64,000 nucleotides of DNA, taken from Streptantibioticus_A sp037034305 (GTDB lineage Bacteria; Actinomycetota; Actinomycetes; Streptomycetales; Streptomycetaceae). The DNA lies in contig JBAGJY010000009.1 of assembly GCA_037034305.1 (NCBI GenBank), positions 1-64,000 on the forward strand, in the 5' to 3' direction. Under the pieces are notes generated by a model, which was not told where the DNA came from, did not search any database, and saw nothing but the letters and a program-made list of their open reading frames with translations. Numbering within the stretch: the stretch's first letter is position 1; each line of letters starts with the position of its first letter. Positions 1 through 10,063 of this stretch are shown piece after piece. The translations under genes were made by a program, and so were the position numbers.

Positions 1-49
1 TCTTGGCGGTGCACCCGTCCGTCACTGTCGGTGCCGCCCCCTATCCTCA

Positions 50-1036
50 ATGACCATGCTGGAGAACCAAACGGACCGTGCGGCCGAGCCCGAGCCCCCC
101 TCCTCGTGGCCCACCGCCTATCCGCAGGGGTACGCGGTGGTGGACGTGGAGACCACCGGTCTCGGCCGGGACGACCGGATAGTGTCGGCGGCCGTCTACC
201 GGCTGGACGCGCACGGCGACGTGCAGGACCACTGGTACTCGCCGGTCAACCCGCAGCGCGACCCGGGACCGGTGTGGATCCACGGGCTGACCAGCGAGGT
301 GCTCGCCGACGCCCCGCTGTTCGCGGACGTCGCCGACGAACTGGCCGAGCGGCTCCGCGGCCGGGTGCTGGTCGCCCACAACGCCGTCTTCGACTGGTCG
401 ATGCTGGCCCGTGAGTACACCCGCGCCGACCACCGGCCGCCGGTCGAGCAGCGGCTGTGCACCATCATGCTCTCCAAGCAGTTGCGACTGCCGCTGCCCA
501 ACCACAAGTTGGAGTCCCTGGCCGCGCACTACGGCGTGGTCCAGCAGCGGGCGCACCACGCCCTCGACGACGCCCGGGTGCTTGCCGAGGCGTTCCGGCC
601 CAGCCTGCACCTGGCGGCGGCCAGCGGACTGCCGCTGCCGCTGCACGCCTGCCGCCCGCTCACCGAGTGGTCGCCGACCGGCGGGCCGCTGCGCTCGGCC
701 GGTTACCCGCCGACCAGTTGGCGGCACTCGCGCAGGCGACCGCCGTGCCCCTATCCCAACCCGGGTCGGCTGGTGCCGGACGGGCCGTTGGTGCAGGGGA
801 TGCGGGTGGCCTTCTCGGGAGACACCGCCGTCGACCGCGAACTGCTGGAGGACCGGGCCACCGAGGCCGGGCTGCATGTGGCGTCCAGCGTCTCCCGGCT
901 GACCAGCCTGCTGGTCACCAACGACCCCGGCTCCCCCGCCGGCAAGGTGGTCAACGCCCGGCGGTTCGGCACCCCGGTGGTGGACGAGGCGCGGTTCCGC
1001 GAGCTGCTGGAGAACGTGGCCGCCGCCGAGGGATGA
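50..1036 (+). CDS. DEDDh 3'-5' exonuclease with C-terminal BRCT domain
   Basis: The 328-aa protein resembles the proofreading exonuclease (DnaQ/epsilon) family, which removes 3'-terminal nucleotides from DNA using two metal ions. The sequence shows the ExoI motif VVDVETTGL (about residues 30-38, with the acidic D and E ligands), ExoII AHNAVFD (about 112-118) and ExoIII HHALDDA with the catalytic His and Asp. After a proline-rich linker, residues about 245-325 look like a BRCT domain (GMRVAFSGDT ... VVDEARFREL). Exonuclease-BRCT fusions of this size are common in actinomycetes and are thought to act in DNA repair rather than as a replicase subunit; that role is inference. ATG at 50 is used, but a second ATG at 56 is equally possible. 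It stands alone, 87 bases ahead of the next gene. Confidence 0.85.
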   Translation: MTMLENQTDRAAEPEPPSSWPTAYPQGYAVVDVETTGLGRDDRIVSAAVYRLDAHGDVQDHWYSPVNPQRDPGPVWIHGLTSEVLADAPLFADVADELAERLRGRVLVAHNAVFDWSMLAREYTRADHRPPVEQRLCTIMLSKQLRLPLPNHKLESLAAHYGVVQQRAHHALDDARVLAEAFRPSLHLAAASGLPLPLHACRPLTEWSPTGGPLRSAGYPPTSWRHSRRRPPCPYPNPGRLVPDGPLVQGMRVAFSGDTAVDRELLEDRATEAGLHVASSVSRLTSLLVTNDPGSPAGKVVNARRFGTPVVDEARFRELLENVAAAEG

Positions 1037-1123
1037 GCGGCGGGTAGGCCGTACGGGCTAAGTCACCGCGACCCGCCAGCGGCAGCGTTGTCCGGGCGGC
1101 GCGGTGCCCCGCACTCTGACCGC

Positions 1124-1375
1124 ATGGGACATTGCGAGGTCTGCGGTAACGAGTACTCCATGACGTTCGAGGTGCACGCACAAGGTGGCGCGGTGCATGT
1201 CTTCGACTGCTTCGAGTGCGCCATCCACCGTATGGCGCCGATCTGCGAGCACTGCCGGGTGCAGGTCGTCGGCCACGGCGTCGAGGCTGAGGGCCGCCAG
1301 TTCTGCAGTGCGCACTGCGCCAAGGCGGAGGGGGTGCAGGGCATGGTCGACCGGGTCGGCGCGCCCATGGCGTGA
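1124..1375 (+). CDS. small Cys-rich zinc-binding protein (metallothionein-like fold)
   Basis: An 83-aa protein with paired cysteine knuckles: CEVCGNEY near the N-terminus, FDCFECAIH, ICEHC, and a C-terminal CSAHC. This pattern matches small bacterial zinc-ribbon or prokaryotic-metallothionein-like proteins, which bind one or two zinc ions. A precise function is not known to me. ATG at 1124 is preferred to upstream non-ATG possibilities because the cysteine-rich fold begins immediately after it. It is followed after 14 bases by an inverted repeat that runs up to the start of the SURF1 gene. Role (metal storage, redox or nucleic-acid binding) cannot be decided from sequence. Confidence 0.75.
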   Translation: MGHCEVCGNEYSMTFEVHAQGGAVHVFDCFECAIHRMAPICEHCRVQVVGHGVEAEGRQFCSAHCAKAEGVQGMVDRVGAPMA

Positions 1376-1389
1376 CCCCACGGTGATCA

Positions 1390-1418
1390 CCCCACGACGG
1401 AGTTGTACCGTCGTGGGG
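1390..1418 (+). terminator. perfect 11-bp hairpin abutting the SURF1 start codon
   Basis: Arms CCCCACGACGG (1390-1400) and CCGTCGTGGGG (1408-1418) are perfectly complementary around a 7-base loop. The hairpin lies 14 bases after the zinc-protein stop, so it could terminate that gene. The last base of the right arm is the first base of the likely GTG start of the next gene, so it could also hide that start. It has no T-run. Confidence 0.6.
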
Positions 1419-2254
1419 TGTACCGCTTCCTGCTGTCAAGGCAATGGGTGATCCTCACCCTCGTCGGCCTGGTCCTGATGCCCACCATGGTGGAGCTCGG
1501 GCTGTGGCAGATGCACCGGCACGAGAGCCAGAACCGGCAGAACTCCGAGATCGCCCGTAGCCTGGCCGCCCCCCCGGCCCCCGTGGAGAAGCTCACCGCG
1601 CCCGGCGCCAAGGTGCCCGCGCAGGACAACTTCCGCACCGTGACGGCCAGCGGGCACTACGATCCGGCGCACCAGGTCGTGGTCCGGCACCGCACCTCCT
1701 CCGACGGCTCCACCATCGGGTACTACCTGGTCACCCCGCTGGTCATGGACGACGGCAGGGCCGTCCTGGTCAACCGGGGCTGGATCGCCGCCCCGCAGTA
1801 CGGTGACGGCGTCTCGTTCCCACCGGTGCCCGGCACGCCGTCCGGTGAGGTCACGGTCACCGGCCGGATGCGGCCGGACGAGACCACCGCCAGCACCAGC
1901 ATCCGCGACAAGTCCGGGCTGCCCCCGCGGCAGATCATGCTGATCAGCAGCTCGAAGCTGGCCGGTTCCCTCTCCGAGCCGCTGCTCGGCGGCTACGTCG
2001 AGCTGACCGGCACCTCCCCCAAGCCGTCCGGCGCCCAGCCGGAGCTGGTCCCGGCGCCGACGCCCGGCGACAGCGGCGGCTGGTACAGCCCACCGCACCT
2101 GGCCTACGCCTGGCAGTGGTGGCTGTTCGTGGTGATGATCCCGGTGGGCTGGGTCATCCTGGTGCGGCGTGAGGTCCGGGACCAGCGCAAGGCCCGGGAG
2201 AAGGCCGCGGCCGACACGGCGGCCGAGCCCGCCGAGGCGCCCGCCCAGGCCTGA
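1418..2254 (+). CDS. SURF1 family cytochrome c oxidase assembly protein
   Basis: A 278-aa SURF1 (Shy1-like) protein. Family members help insert haem a into subunit I of aa3-type cytochrome oxidase at the membrane. The sequence has the expected topology: an N-terminal membrane segment (WVILTLVGLVLMPTMVELGLW), a long extracytoplasmic domain with the conserved VLVNRGWI segment, and a C-terminal membrane segment (WWLFVVMIPVGWVILV) followed by a charged Ala-rich tail. GTG at 1418 gives the usual family beginning YRFLLS; a TTG at 1403 is the alternative. There is no clear Shine-Dalgarno because the upstream bases belong to the hairpin at 1390-1418. It fits with ctaA and ctaB at the other end of the window. 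Confidence 0.88.
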   Translation: MYRFLLSRQWVILTLVGLVLMPTMVELGLWQMHRHESQNRQNSEIARSLAAPPAPVEKLTAPGAKVPAQDNFRTVTASGHYDPAHQVVVRHRTSSDGSTIGYYLVTPLVMDDGRAVLVNRGWIAAPQYGDGVSFPPVPGTPSGEVTVTGRMRPDETTASTSIRDKSGLPPRQIMLISSSKLAGSLSEPLLGGYVELTGTSPKPSGAQPELVPAPTPGDSGGWYSPPHLAYAWQWWLFVVMIPVGWVILVRREVRDQRKAREKAAADTAAEPAEAPAQA

Positions 2255-2340
2255 CCCCAACTGCGCGGCGCCGCAACGCGGTTGACCGGCGGCAGGGTCC
2301 CCGCGTGGCCCGCCGCCAGGCCGTCGGGCACGATGACGCC

Positions 2341-3102
2341 ATGGATCTCGGGCTCAAGGACAGGGTGTACGTACTCACCGGGGCCACCCGTGGGCTGGGC
2401 TTCGCCGCCGCCCGCGAACTGGTGGCCGACGGCGCCAGGGTTGTGGTGAGCGGACGCCGGCAGGAGTCGGTCGGCGCCGCCGTCGAGGCGCTGGGCGGCC
2501 AGCGGCAGGCGTGCGGCGTGGTCGCGGACAACGCCGACCCGCACACCGCGCGGCGGCTGGTCACCGCCGCCCGGGAGCGGTTCGGCCGCTTCGACGGAGT
2601 GCTGATCAGCGTCGGCGGGCCGCCCGCGGGCGCGGCCACCGCGATCGGCGACGACCAGTGGCGCGAGGCTTTCGAGACGGTCTTCCTGGGTGCCGTTCGG
2701 ATCGCCCGGGCCGCCGCGGACGAACTGGGCTCCGGCGGGGTCGTCGGCTTCGTGCTGTCCGGCTCGGTGCACGCTCCGATCCCGGGCCTCGCGGTCTCCA
2801 ACGGGCTGCGGCCGGGGCTGGCGGGAGTGGCCAAGACCATGGCCGACGAGCTGGGGCCGCGCGGCATCCGGGTCCTCGGTCTGCTGCCCGCCCGGATCGA
2901 CACCGACCGGGTACGCGAACTGGACGCGATCGGCGGTGACCCGCGGGCCGCCCGCGAACGGAACCAGGCGTCGATCCCGCTGCGCCGCTACGGCACCCCG
3001 GAGGAGTTCGGCAGGACCGCGGCGTTCCTGCTGTCGCCCGCCGCGTCCTATCTGACCGGGATCATGCTGCCGGTGGACGGCGGCCTCCGCCGCGAGTTCT
3101 GA
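2341..3102 (+). CDS. atypical short-chain dehydrogenase/reductase (SDR)
   Basis: A 253-aa SDR with the N-terminal cofactor motif TGATRGLG (about residues 13-20), a DxxxN-type second strand, and the usual C-terminal GIMLPVDGG segment. Classical SDRs reduce or oxidise carbonyl/hydroxyl groups using a Ser-Tyr-Lys triad. Here the stretch aligned with the YxxxK motif reads AVSNGLRPG, so the catalytic Tyr appears to be Ser and the Lys appears to be Arg. It may be a divergent or non-catalytic family member; substrate is unknown. ATG at 2341 is chosen because the Rossmann fold begins 10 residues later; a GTG further upstream is possible but poorly placed. Confidence 0.75.
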   Translation: MDLGLKDRVYVLTGATRGLGFAAARELVADGARVVVSGRRQESVGAAVEALGGQRQACGVVADNADPHTARRLVTAARERFGRFDGVLISVGGPPAGAATAIGDDQWREAFETVFLGAVRIARAAADELGSGGVVGFVLSGSVHAPIPGLAVSNGLRPGLAGVAKTMADELGPRGIRVLGLLPARIDTDRVRELDAIGGDPRAARERNQASIPLRRYGTPEEFGRTAAFLLSPAASYLTGIMLPVDGGLRREF

Positions 3103-3162
3103 CGCCACGTCAAACGACGGTCGCGCTCGTGCCGCCGGAACCGCACCGGCGGCCGGAACGAC

Positions 3163-3199
3163 GCGGCCACCGGCCCGTACCGCCGGGCGCGGTGGCCGC
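3163..3199. terminator. bidirectional hairpin between convergent genes
   Basis: Perfect 10-bp arms GCGGCCACCG (3163-3172) and CGGTGGCCGC (3190-3199) around a 17-base GC-rich loop lie between the convergent SDR and enoyl-CoA hydratase genes. Position and symmetry fit a shared terminator; there is no T-run, as is usual in streptomycetes. Confidence 0.6.
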
Positions 3200-3220
3200 C
3201 GCCGTTCGGGCGGTGGGCCG

Positions 3221-4039
3221 CTACTCGCCCACTCCCGCGAGGTCGCGCAGCCGCCGGCCCTGCGCGGCCCGTTCGGCGACGCGCTGCTCGTCGTAGGTGC
3301 GCGCGGGGGCCTCCCGCAGCAGCGCCTTCGTCTCGATGACGGCGTCGCGCGGGGCGGCCAGCAGGGCCGCGGTGAGGTCCCGCACCGCCGCGTCGAGCTC
3401 GGCGGGCGGCACCACGAGATTGGCCAGGCCGACACGCTCGGCCTCCTCGGCGTGCACGTAGCGGCCGGTGGCGCAGATCTCCAACGCCCGTGCGTAGCCG
3501 ACGAGCCCGGTCAGCGGCTTGGTGCCCGCGAGATCGGGCACCAGGCCGAGGCTGGTCTCACGCATCGCGAACTGCACGTCGTCGGCGCAGACCCGCAGGT
3601 CGCAGCCGAGCGCGAGCTGGAATCCGGCGCCGATGGCGTGCCCCTGCACGGCCGCGATGCTGACCAGGTCGTTCCGCCGCCACCAGGTGAACGCCTCCTG
3701 GTACTCGGCGATGGTCGCGTCGAGGTCGGCTTCCGAGCCGCGTGCGAGGTCGATGAAGGACGGCTCACCGTCGAACCCCTCGGGGGTGAACGCCTGCCGG
3801 TCCAGCCCCGCGGAGAAGGAGACGCCTTCGGCGCGCAGCACGACGACCCTGACGCTACCCGGCAGCAGCCGTCCCGCCTCGACCAGCGCCCGCCACAGCG
3901 CGGGCGACTGGGCGTTGCGCTTGGCGGGGTTGCACAGGGTGACGGTGGCGACGGCACCGTCAACGGTGAGCCGCACCCCGTCACGCAGCAGCAACGGATC
4001 CGCCTGCGCAGCGGTGGTCGGAGCGTTGGTTTCGGACAT
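3221..4039 (-). CDS. enoyl-CoA hydratase/isomerase family protein
   Basis: A 272-aa crotonase-fold protein. The oxyanion-hole segments are visible: FSAGLDRQAF (about residue 87) and VQGHAIGAGFQLALGCDLRVCADDVQFAMRE (about 140-170), followed by SLGLVPDLAGT, where a Glu and an Asp sit at the positions used by hydratases and dienoyl-CoA isomerases. It probably hydrates or isomerises an acyl-CoA; the substrate cannot be told. The start is ATG at 4039 because GGAGGTG lies 4 bases upstream; the frame is open further upstream but without a ribosome site. Monocistronic, convergent with the SDR gene. Confidence 0.85.
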   Translation of the reverse strand: MSETNAPTTAAQADPLLLRDGVRLTVDGAVATVTLCNPAKRNAQSPALWRALVEAGRLLPGSVRVVVLRAEGVSFSAGLDRQAFTPEGFDGEPSFIDLARGSEADLDATIAEYQEAFTWWRRNDLVSIAAVQGHAIGAGFQLALGCDLRVCADDVQFAMRETSLGLVPDLAGTKPLTGLVGYARALEICATGRYVHAEEAERVGLANLVVPPAELDAAVRDLTAALLAAPRDAVIETKALLREAPARTYDEQRVAERAAQGRRLRDLAGVGE

Positions 4040-4155
4040 CGGGCACCTCCGAGCGGGCCACGGACAAGGATTACCGAACAGTAACCACTTGGCCGTGAAC
4101 AGCGGTGACCGGGTGGTCACCACGGCTGTGTCCGTGGCCGCCGGATGCCCGGCCG

Positions 4156-4377
4156 TCAGACCGAGGCCGCCTTCTTGCCCCTGGTCGCGCCTCCACGACC
4201 GCGCAGGATCACACCGGACTCGGTGAGCATCCGGTGCACGAATCCGTAGGAGCGGCCGGTTTCCTCGGCCAACGCCCGGATACTCGCACCGGCGTCGTAC
4301 TTCTTCTTCAGGTCTGCCGCGAGCTTTTCGCGCGCGGAGCCGGTAACCCGGCTGCCCTTCTTCAGAGTCTCGGCCAC
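4156..4377 (-). CDS. small helix-turn-helix protein (73 aa)
   Basis: A basic 73-aa protein: a Lys-rich N-terminal helix (residues 1-25), then KYDAGASIRALAEETGRSYGFVHRMLTESG, a clear helix-turn-helix similar to resolvase or MerR-type DNA-binding helices, and a Lys/Arg/Gly tail (RGRGGATRGKK). The start is GTG at 4377, because GAGGAGG lies 6 bases upstream; an ATG 22 codons further upstream has no comparable site. Highly similar small proteins occur, to my knowledge, across Streptomyces, suggesting a core chromosome-binding or regulatory role, but no function is established. Confidence 0.8.
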   Translation of the reverse strand: MAETLKKGSRVTGSAREKLAADLKKKYDAGASIRALAEETGRSYGFVHRMLTESGVILRGRGGATRGKKAASV

Positions 4378-4790
4378 CCGTGCCTCCTCTAGGGAAGTGC
4401 GCTCTGGACTCTCATGATCACCCCTCCAGGGCTTCCTGGCCACCCATTCGACAAGGTCTTAGGGAACTGGGTGAGCGACACCCGGAATTGACCGGCTGGG
4501 CGGCGCCGGGCACCGGGAAAGGATTTCCGGGCGTCGCCTTTCCCCACCACGCCAAGGATGATCGAGAAATCGCTGGTCATCACCGTGCGTAAGGAGCGTC
4601 ACACGGCTACGCGACTGATCAGCGGCGCACGGGCGCTGGTCCGGACCTGGCACAGCGGTGGTACGAACCGTACTCACGCAGATGACGGATCACCGATAAG
4701 CCGAATGATCCAGATGAATGATCCAGAAGACCGATCACGGCACCGGACGCGGCCGAACCGGCGTACCGGCCGGTCGTCGCGGGCGCGCGA
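4378..4790. other. 413-bp intergenic region, no gene recognised
   Basis: The region between the small HTH gene and the ABC-F gene is less GC-rich than its surroundings and must hold the HTH promoter. The only structure I see is a direct repeat of GAATGATCCAGA at 4703-4714 and 4716-4727 (13-bp period) and a weak imperfect hairpin around 4513-4532. No convincing coding sequence or RNA gene. Confidence 0.5.
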
Positions 4791-6389
<1,599 letters not shown>

Positions 6390-6550
6390 GGAAGGGGCTC
6401 CAGGACATGGGGGACGGCAGGACGGGCGTCTTTCCGGCTGGGGTCAGCCGCAGGCTGCCGTCTAATGCGCGAGGAGAACTGCCATGCGAAGCAGTCTACC
6501 GGGGCCTGGCAAACGCTTTTCCCGGCCGCCCGGGCCCGGCCGCGGGCCGG

Positions 6551-7927
6551 TCACTCGGCGCCGTGGTGGACCTCGAACGCCGCTCGCCGCACCGCCTTGG
6601 CGAAGGCGGGGTCGGGGTGGGCCGCGGCCAGCGCGATCAGCACCTGCACGGTGCGCGGATGGCCCGTGCCGCGCACCTCGTCCAGCAGCGCGGGCAGCGA
6701 CTCCTGCACCGCCGTCTCCAGATGGCCGACCAGCAGATGGGCTTCGCCGTGGTCCGCGACGGCCGCCGCGGTGTCCACCCACAGCCAGGTGGCCTCCTCC
6801 CGGGTGAGCAGCGCGGCCTGCTCCTCCGGTTCGCCGCCCCGCTGTTCGGCGAGCCACAGCAGCGCGTAGGGGCGCAGTTGCGGCTCGTCGACCACCGCGC
6901 CCACGGCGGCCTCCGCGGGGGCGCCCACGGTGCGCAGCGCCTCGAAGGCCAGGCCGCGCAGCAGCGCGTCGTCGCCGCGTGCCGCGTCCAGCAGTTCGTT
7001 GACCGCCTGGGCGATCGGGCGGGCGGCCAGCCAGGCGCGGTACTCGACCCGGGCCGGGCCCGGTGAGTAGTGGGCACAGGCCCGCAGCAGGTCCTCCGCC
7101 GACTGTTCGATGTGCCCGGCGGGCGACTGCGCGGCCACGCAGATCTGCTCAAGCTTGACCCACACCGCCCAGTTCCCCAGCGCGGTGAGCGCCACGTCCT
7201 CGCCGTCGCCGCGCGACCGCAGCGCGCCGACCGACACCAGCGCCTCCCAGGTCCAGTCCAGCAGCGCGGGCAGTGGGTCGGCGCCGCCGTCGGTGGGCGG
7301 CTCGTGCCGTTCGGTGCGCAGTTCCGCGACCCGCTGCCGCAGCAGGTCGAGCAGCGCGGGGGCCGGTGCCGTGCCGCTGGACAGGTGCAGCAGCGAGAGC
7401 AGTTGCGGTACGGCCTCGATGACCTCGGCGACCAGCGACGGGTCGGAGCCGGAGGGCGCGGTGCGGCACAGTGACCAGGCGTCGAAGAGGGCGACCCAGC
7501 CGCGCAGCACGGCGGTGTCGTCGCGGTCCCAGGCGCGCAGCCGCCAGCCGGACCGGGCCGCGCCGTCGCGCAGTTCGACCAGTCCGGCCAGCCGGGCGTG
7601 GTTCCACGCCGCCCGCACCCGATGGGCCGTCAATCCCAGTGCGTCGGCGGCGCGTCGTACGTCGGGGGCGGGCAGTATCCCGTTCGGCTCGGGCCGCAGG
7701 GGGCTGGTACGGCCGCCGCCGTGCCCCGCGCCGTCGGCCCAGCGGGCCAGCCGTACCGCGTCGACCAGCACCAGCCGTGCCAGCGCGGCGAGTTCGGCGG
7801 GGGCCGGGGTGCCCTCCGGTGGCCGCGGCGGCCGGGAACGACGGGCCTCAGTGGCCCGGCGTACGGCCGCGATGGGCTGCCTGGTCACGAGCCGGAGCCT
7901 GGTGTCACGCTGGGAACGGGACGTCAC
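6551..7927 (-). CDS. conserved protein of unknown function, paralogue of the 45-46.5 kb protein
   Basis: About 458 aa, Ala/Leu/Arg-rich, soluble, predicted mostly helical. I do not recognise an enzyme domain. N-terminal segment LARLVLVDAVRLARWADG leads into a winged-helix-like stretch (VRRAADALGLTAHRVRAAWNHARLAGLVE), then a middle block ending LTALGNWAVW, and a C-terminal HEAT-like set of helical pairs ending HPRTVQVLIALAAAHPDPAFAKAVRRAAFEVHHG. The same order of segments occurs in the gene at 45087-46574, so the two are paralogues. The start is uncertain: GTG at 7927 is chosen, with TTG at 7978 and GTG at 7888 as alternatives and no clear ribosome site at any. Stands alone between the ABC-F and hydrolase genes. 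Confidence 0.65.
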   Translation of the reverse strand: MTSRSQRDTRLRLVTRQPIAAVRRATEARRSRPPRPPEGTPAPAELAALARLVLVDAVRLARWADGAGHGGGRTSPLRPEPNGILPAPDVRRAADALGLTAHRVRAAWNHARLAGLVELRDGAARSGWRLRAWDRDDTAVLRGWVALFDAWSLCRTAPSGSDPSLVAEVIEAVPQLLSLLHLSSGTAPAPALLDLLRQRVAELRTERHEPPTDGGADPLPALLDWTWEALVSVGALRSRGDGEDVALTALGNWAVWVKLEQICVAAQSPAGHIEQSAEDLLRACAHYSPGPARVEYRAWLAARPIAQAVNELLDAARGDDALLRGLAFEALRTVGAPAEAAVGAVVDEPQLRPYALLWLAEQRGGEPEEQAALLTREEATWLWVDTAAAVADHGEAHLLVGHLETAVQESLPALLDEVRGTGHPRTVQVLIALAAAHPDPAFAKAVRRAAFEVHHGAE

Positions 7928-8003
7928 GGGAGCAGTCTTACGGGTGAGCCCCCGGATTCCCAAACGAGCACCCCTCAACCGCCACCCCTTGGTTACGGCA
8001 TGA

Positions 8004-9137
8004 TCACATCAGCGGGGTCAGAAAGCGCCGCAGCGCCTCCTCGTAGCCCTCCGGGTCGGCGTTCCACATCGCCTGGTGCTCTGCGTCGCGAACGGTGTGC
8101 AGGGTGACGAGGTCGCGCCGCCGCTCGGCGAAGTCGCGCGACGCCTGCCAGGGCGCGAGGGTGTCACCCGGACCGTGCACGATCAGGGTGGGCACGGACA
8201 GCAGCGCCGGGTCGGCGGAGCGGGCGAGCCGGTCCGCGTGCAGCCCGGTACGGCCCGCCGCCGCGCGAACGCCCAGCGGCACCAGCGGCCCCGGCACCCC
8301 GCGGTCGCGCGCCAGCCCCCGCACCGCGGCCTGCCAGTCGAGCACCGGGGAGTCCAGCACCAGGCCGCCGACCCGGTCCCGCAGCGGCGAGTGGTCGGCC
8401 ACCCGCAGCGCCATCGCGGCGCCGGTCGACCAGCCGTACAGCACCACCCGGCTGGCGCCCTCGCGCACCGCGTACCGCACCGCGGCGTCCACGTCGCGCC
8501 ACTCGGTGTCGCCCAGGTGCCCTATGCCGTCGGGCGACGCCGGGGCGCCGGGATCGTTGCGGTAGCTGATCATCAGCACCGGGAAGCGCAGCCGGTGCAG
8601 CAGCGGCAGCACGACCAGCGGATGGCGTCGGGTGGTGCCCAGGCCGTGCACGGTGACCACCCATGTCTCGCGGGCCCCGGCCACGAACCAGCCGGGCATC
8701 GGCCCGAGTTCGCCGTCGACCTCCACCTCCCGGTAGCGCAGCCCGTGCGCGCCCAGTGGCTCACCGGTGTAGGCCTGCGGCGTCATGGTCACCTGGGCGC
8801 CGTCCAGCAGCCTGCCGAACTGGACGCGTTCCAGGCGGCGGGTGACGGTGTCCGGGGTGGTGGTCAGCACCGGGCCGACGGTGGCGTGGCAGTCGGGGGC
8901 GCTCAGCCCGTAGACGCCGGGGCGCGCCGAGGCCAGGGAGCGGGTGAGGGTGATCTCCCCCGCGCCGACCGCGTGCACGGTCAGTTCGCCGTGGGCGGAG
9001 GCGGCCGGGCCGAGGGCCGGGCCGTCGGGGCGAGGGTTGAGGGCGAGCCCGGAGACCCATCGGCCGGTCGCCACGGCGACCGCACCGACACCGAGGGAAC
9101 CGGTGGCGGCCAGGGCGGCGGCAGTTCGAAGGCGCAT
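8004..9137 (-). CDS. alpha/beta hydrolase with N-terminal membrane anchor
   Basis: A 377-aa serine hydrolase. An N-terminal hydrophobic segment (AAALAATGSLGVGAVAVA, residues 5-22) is a signal anchor or signal peptide, so the catalytic domain is probably outside the membrane. The hydrolase core shows VVTVHGLGTTRR (oxyanion region), nucleophile elbow GWSTGA, acid GPGDTLAPW, and the catalytic His in DAEHQAMW near the C-terminus. This matches the S9/BAAT-type alpha/beta hydrolases; the substrate is unknown. ATG at 9137 is preferred since the signal anchor starts there and GGAG lies 5 bases upstream; a much longer frame upstream is composed of Arg/Gly-rich noise. Confidence 0.82.
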   Translation of the reverse strand: MRLRTAAALAATGSLGVGAVAVATGRWVSGLALNPRPDGPALGPAASAHGELTVHAVGAGEITLTRSLASARPGVYGLSAPDCHATVGPVLTTTPDTVTRRLERVQFGRLLDGAQVTMTPQAYTGEPLGAHGLRYREVEVDGELGPMPGWFVAGARETWVVTVHGLGTTRRHPLVVLPLLHRLRFPVLMISYRNDPGAPASPDGIGHLGDTEWRDVDAAVRYAVREGASRVVLYGWSTGAAMALRVADHSPLRDRVGGLVLDSPVLDWQAAVRGLARDRGVPGPLVPLGVRAAAGRTGLHADRLARSADPALLSVPTLIVHGPGDTLAPWQASRDFAERRRDLVTLHTVRDAEHQAMWNADPEGYEEALRRFLTPLM

Positions 9138-9310
9138 CGACTCCAGTGTCGACCGCACCACCGGCGCGGTCCACCCGTGCGGGCGCGGGGGTGAAGAGAC
9201 TTTGCCCGCGGGGGCGGGCCCCGGAGCCTCCTCTTCCGGGGCGGGCCCAAGGTCGGCGAGGTCGTACCCCCTCGGGCCACGGCGGGCCTCCCGCCGGGCC
9301 GCGCCCGCGG

Positions 9311-9958
9311 CTATCCGCGTTGCCCGTACCCGCGCAGCCGCTCCGCCACCCTGGCGATCTCCGCCTCCGCGAGCACCGACGGCGTACCCGCCGCACGGGC
9401 GGTCAGCCAGACCCGGCACATCCATTCGAGCTGGGCGGTGTTGTCGTAGGCCGTCTCCAGGGTGCCGGCGTACACCACCGTGCCGTGGTTGCGCAGCAGA
9501 CAGCCCGTACGGTCGCGAAGCGCCGCCAGCATGTGCCGGGCCAGCTCATCGGTGCCGTACGTCGCGTACTTCGCGACCCGCACCGCGCCTCCGAGCGCCG
9601 CGCACATGTAGTGCACGGCGGGGAGTTCGTCCACCAGGGTCGACACCGCGGTGGCGTGCACGGCGTGGGTGTGCACGACGGCCCGGGCGTCCGTCGTCCG
9701 GTAGAGCGCGAGATGCATGGGCAGTTCGCTGGTCGGCCGCAGCGTGCCGATCCGCTGTTCGCCGTCGAGCCCGACCGCGACCAGGTCAGCGTCGCCGAGC
9801 CGTTCGTACCGCACCCCGCTGGGCGTCACCAGGACCAGGTCGCCGACCCGGGCCGAGACGTTGCCCGAGGTGCCGACCACCAGTCGCTCGTCGGCCGTCC
9901 GCCGGGCCGTGGCCACCACCTCGCGCCAGGCCGCCACCAGTTCGCTGTCCGCCGTCAT
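9311..9958 (-). CDS. class II aldolase/adducin family protein (fuculose-phosphate aldolase type)
   Basis: A 215-aa zinc aldolase-fold protein. Visible family motifs are GTSGNVSAR (phosphate-binding loop, about residues 29-37), SELPMHLALY with the proton-transfer Glu, the zinc ligands VVHTHAVHA (about 95-103), and a third His in LLRNHGTVV. Family members cleave sugar phosphates such as L-fuculose-1-phosphate to a triose and an aldehyde, or act as epimerases; the substrate here is not determined. ATG at 9958 has GGAGGTG 6 bases upstream. It is divergent from the FAD oxidase gene with 105 bases between, suggesting shared control, though the two reactions do not make an obvious pathway. Confidence 0.85.
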   Translation of the reverse strand: MTADSELVAAWREVVATARRTADERLVVGTSGNVSARVGDLVLVTPSGVRYERLGDADLVAVGLDGEQRIGTLRPTSELPMHLALYRTTDARAVVHTHAVHATAVSTLVDELPAVHYMCAALGGAVRVAKYATYGTDELARHMLAALRDRTGCLLRNHGTVVYAGTLETAYDNTAQLEWMCRVWLTARAAGTPSVLAEAEIARVAERLRGYGQRG

Positions 9959-10063
9959 TGACCGCACCTCCGGGTGGTGATCCTGACACGTTGTCCATTG
10001 CCGGTGCGCACACAGCCGAAGTAACGTCCCGCCACCAGCAGCGATCACGACACGAGGGCACTC

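Noticed and set aside
9959..10063. GACA-CGT-TGTC palindrome between the aldolase and oxidase genes
   Set aside because: Only four-base arms; too short to call an operator.
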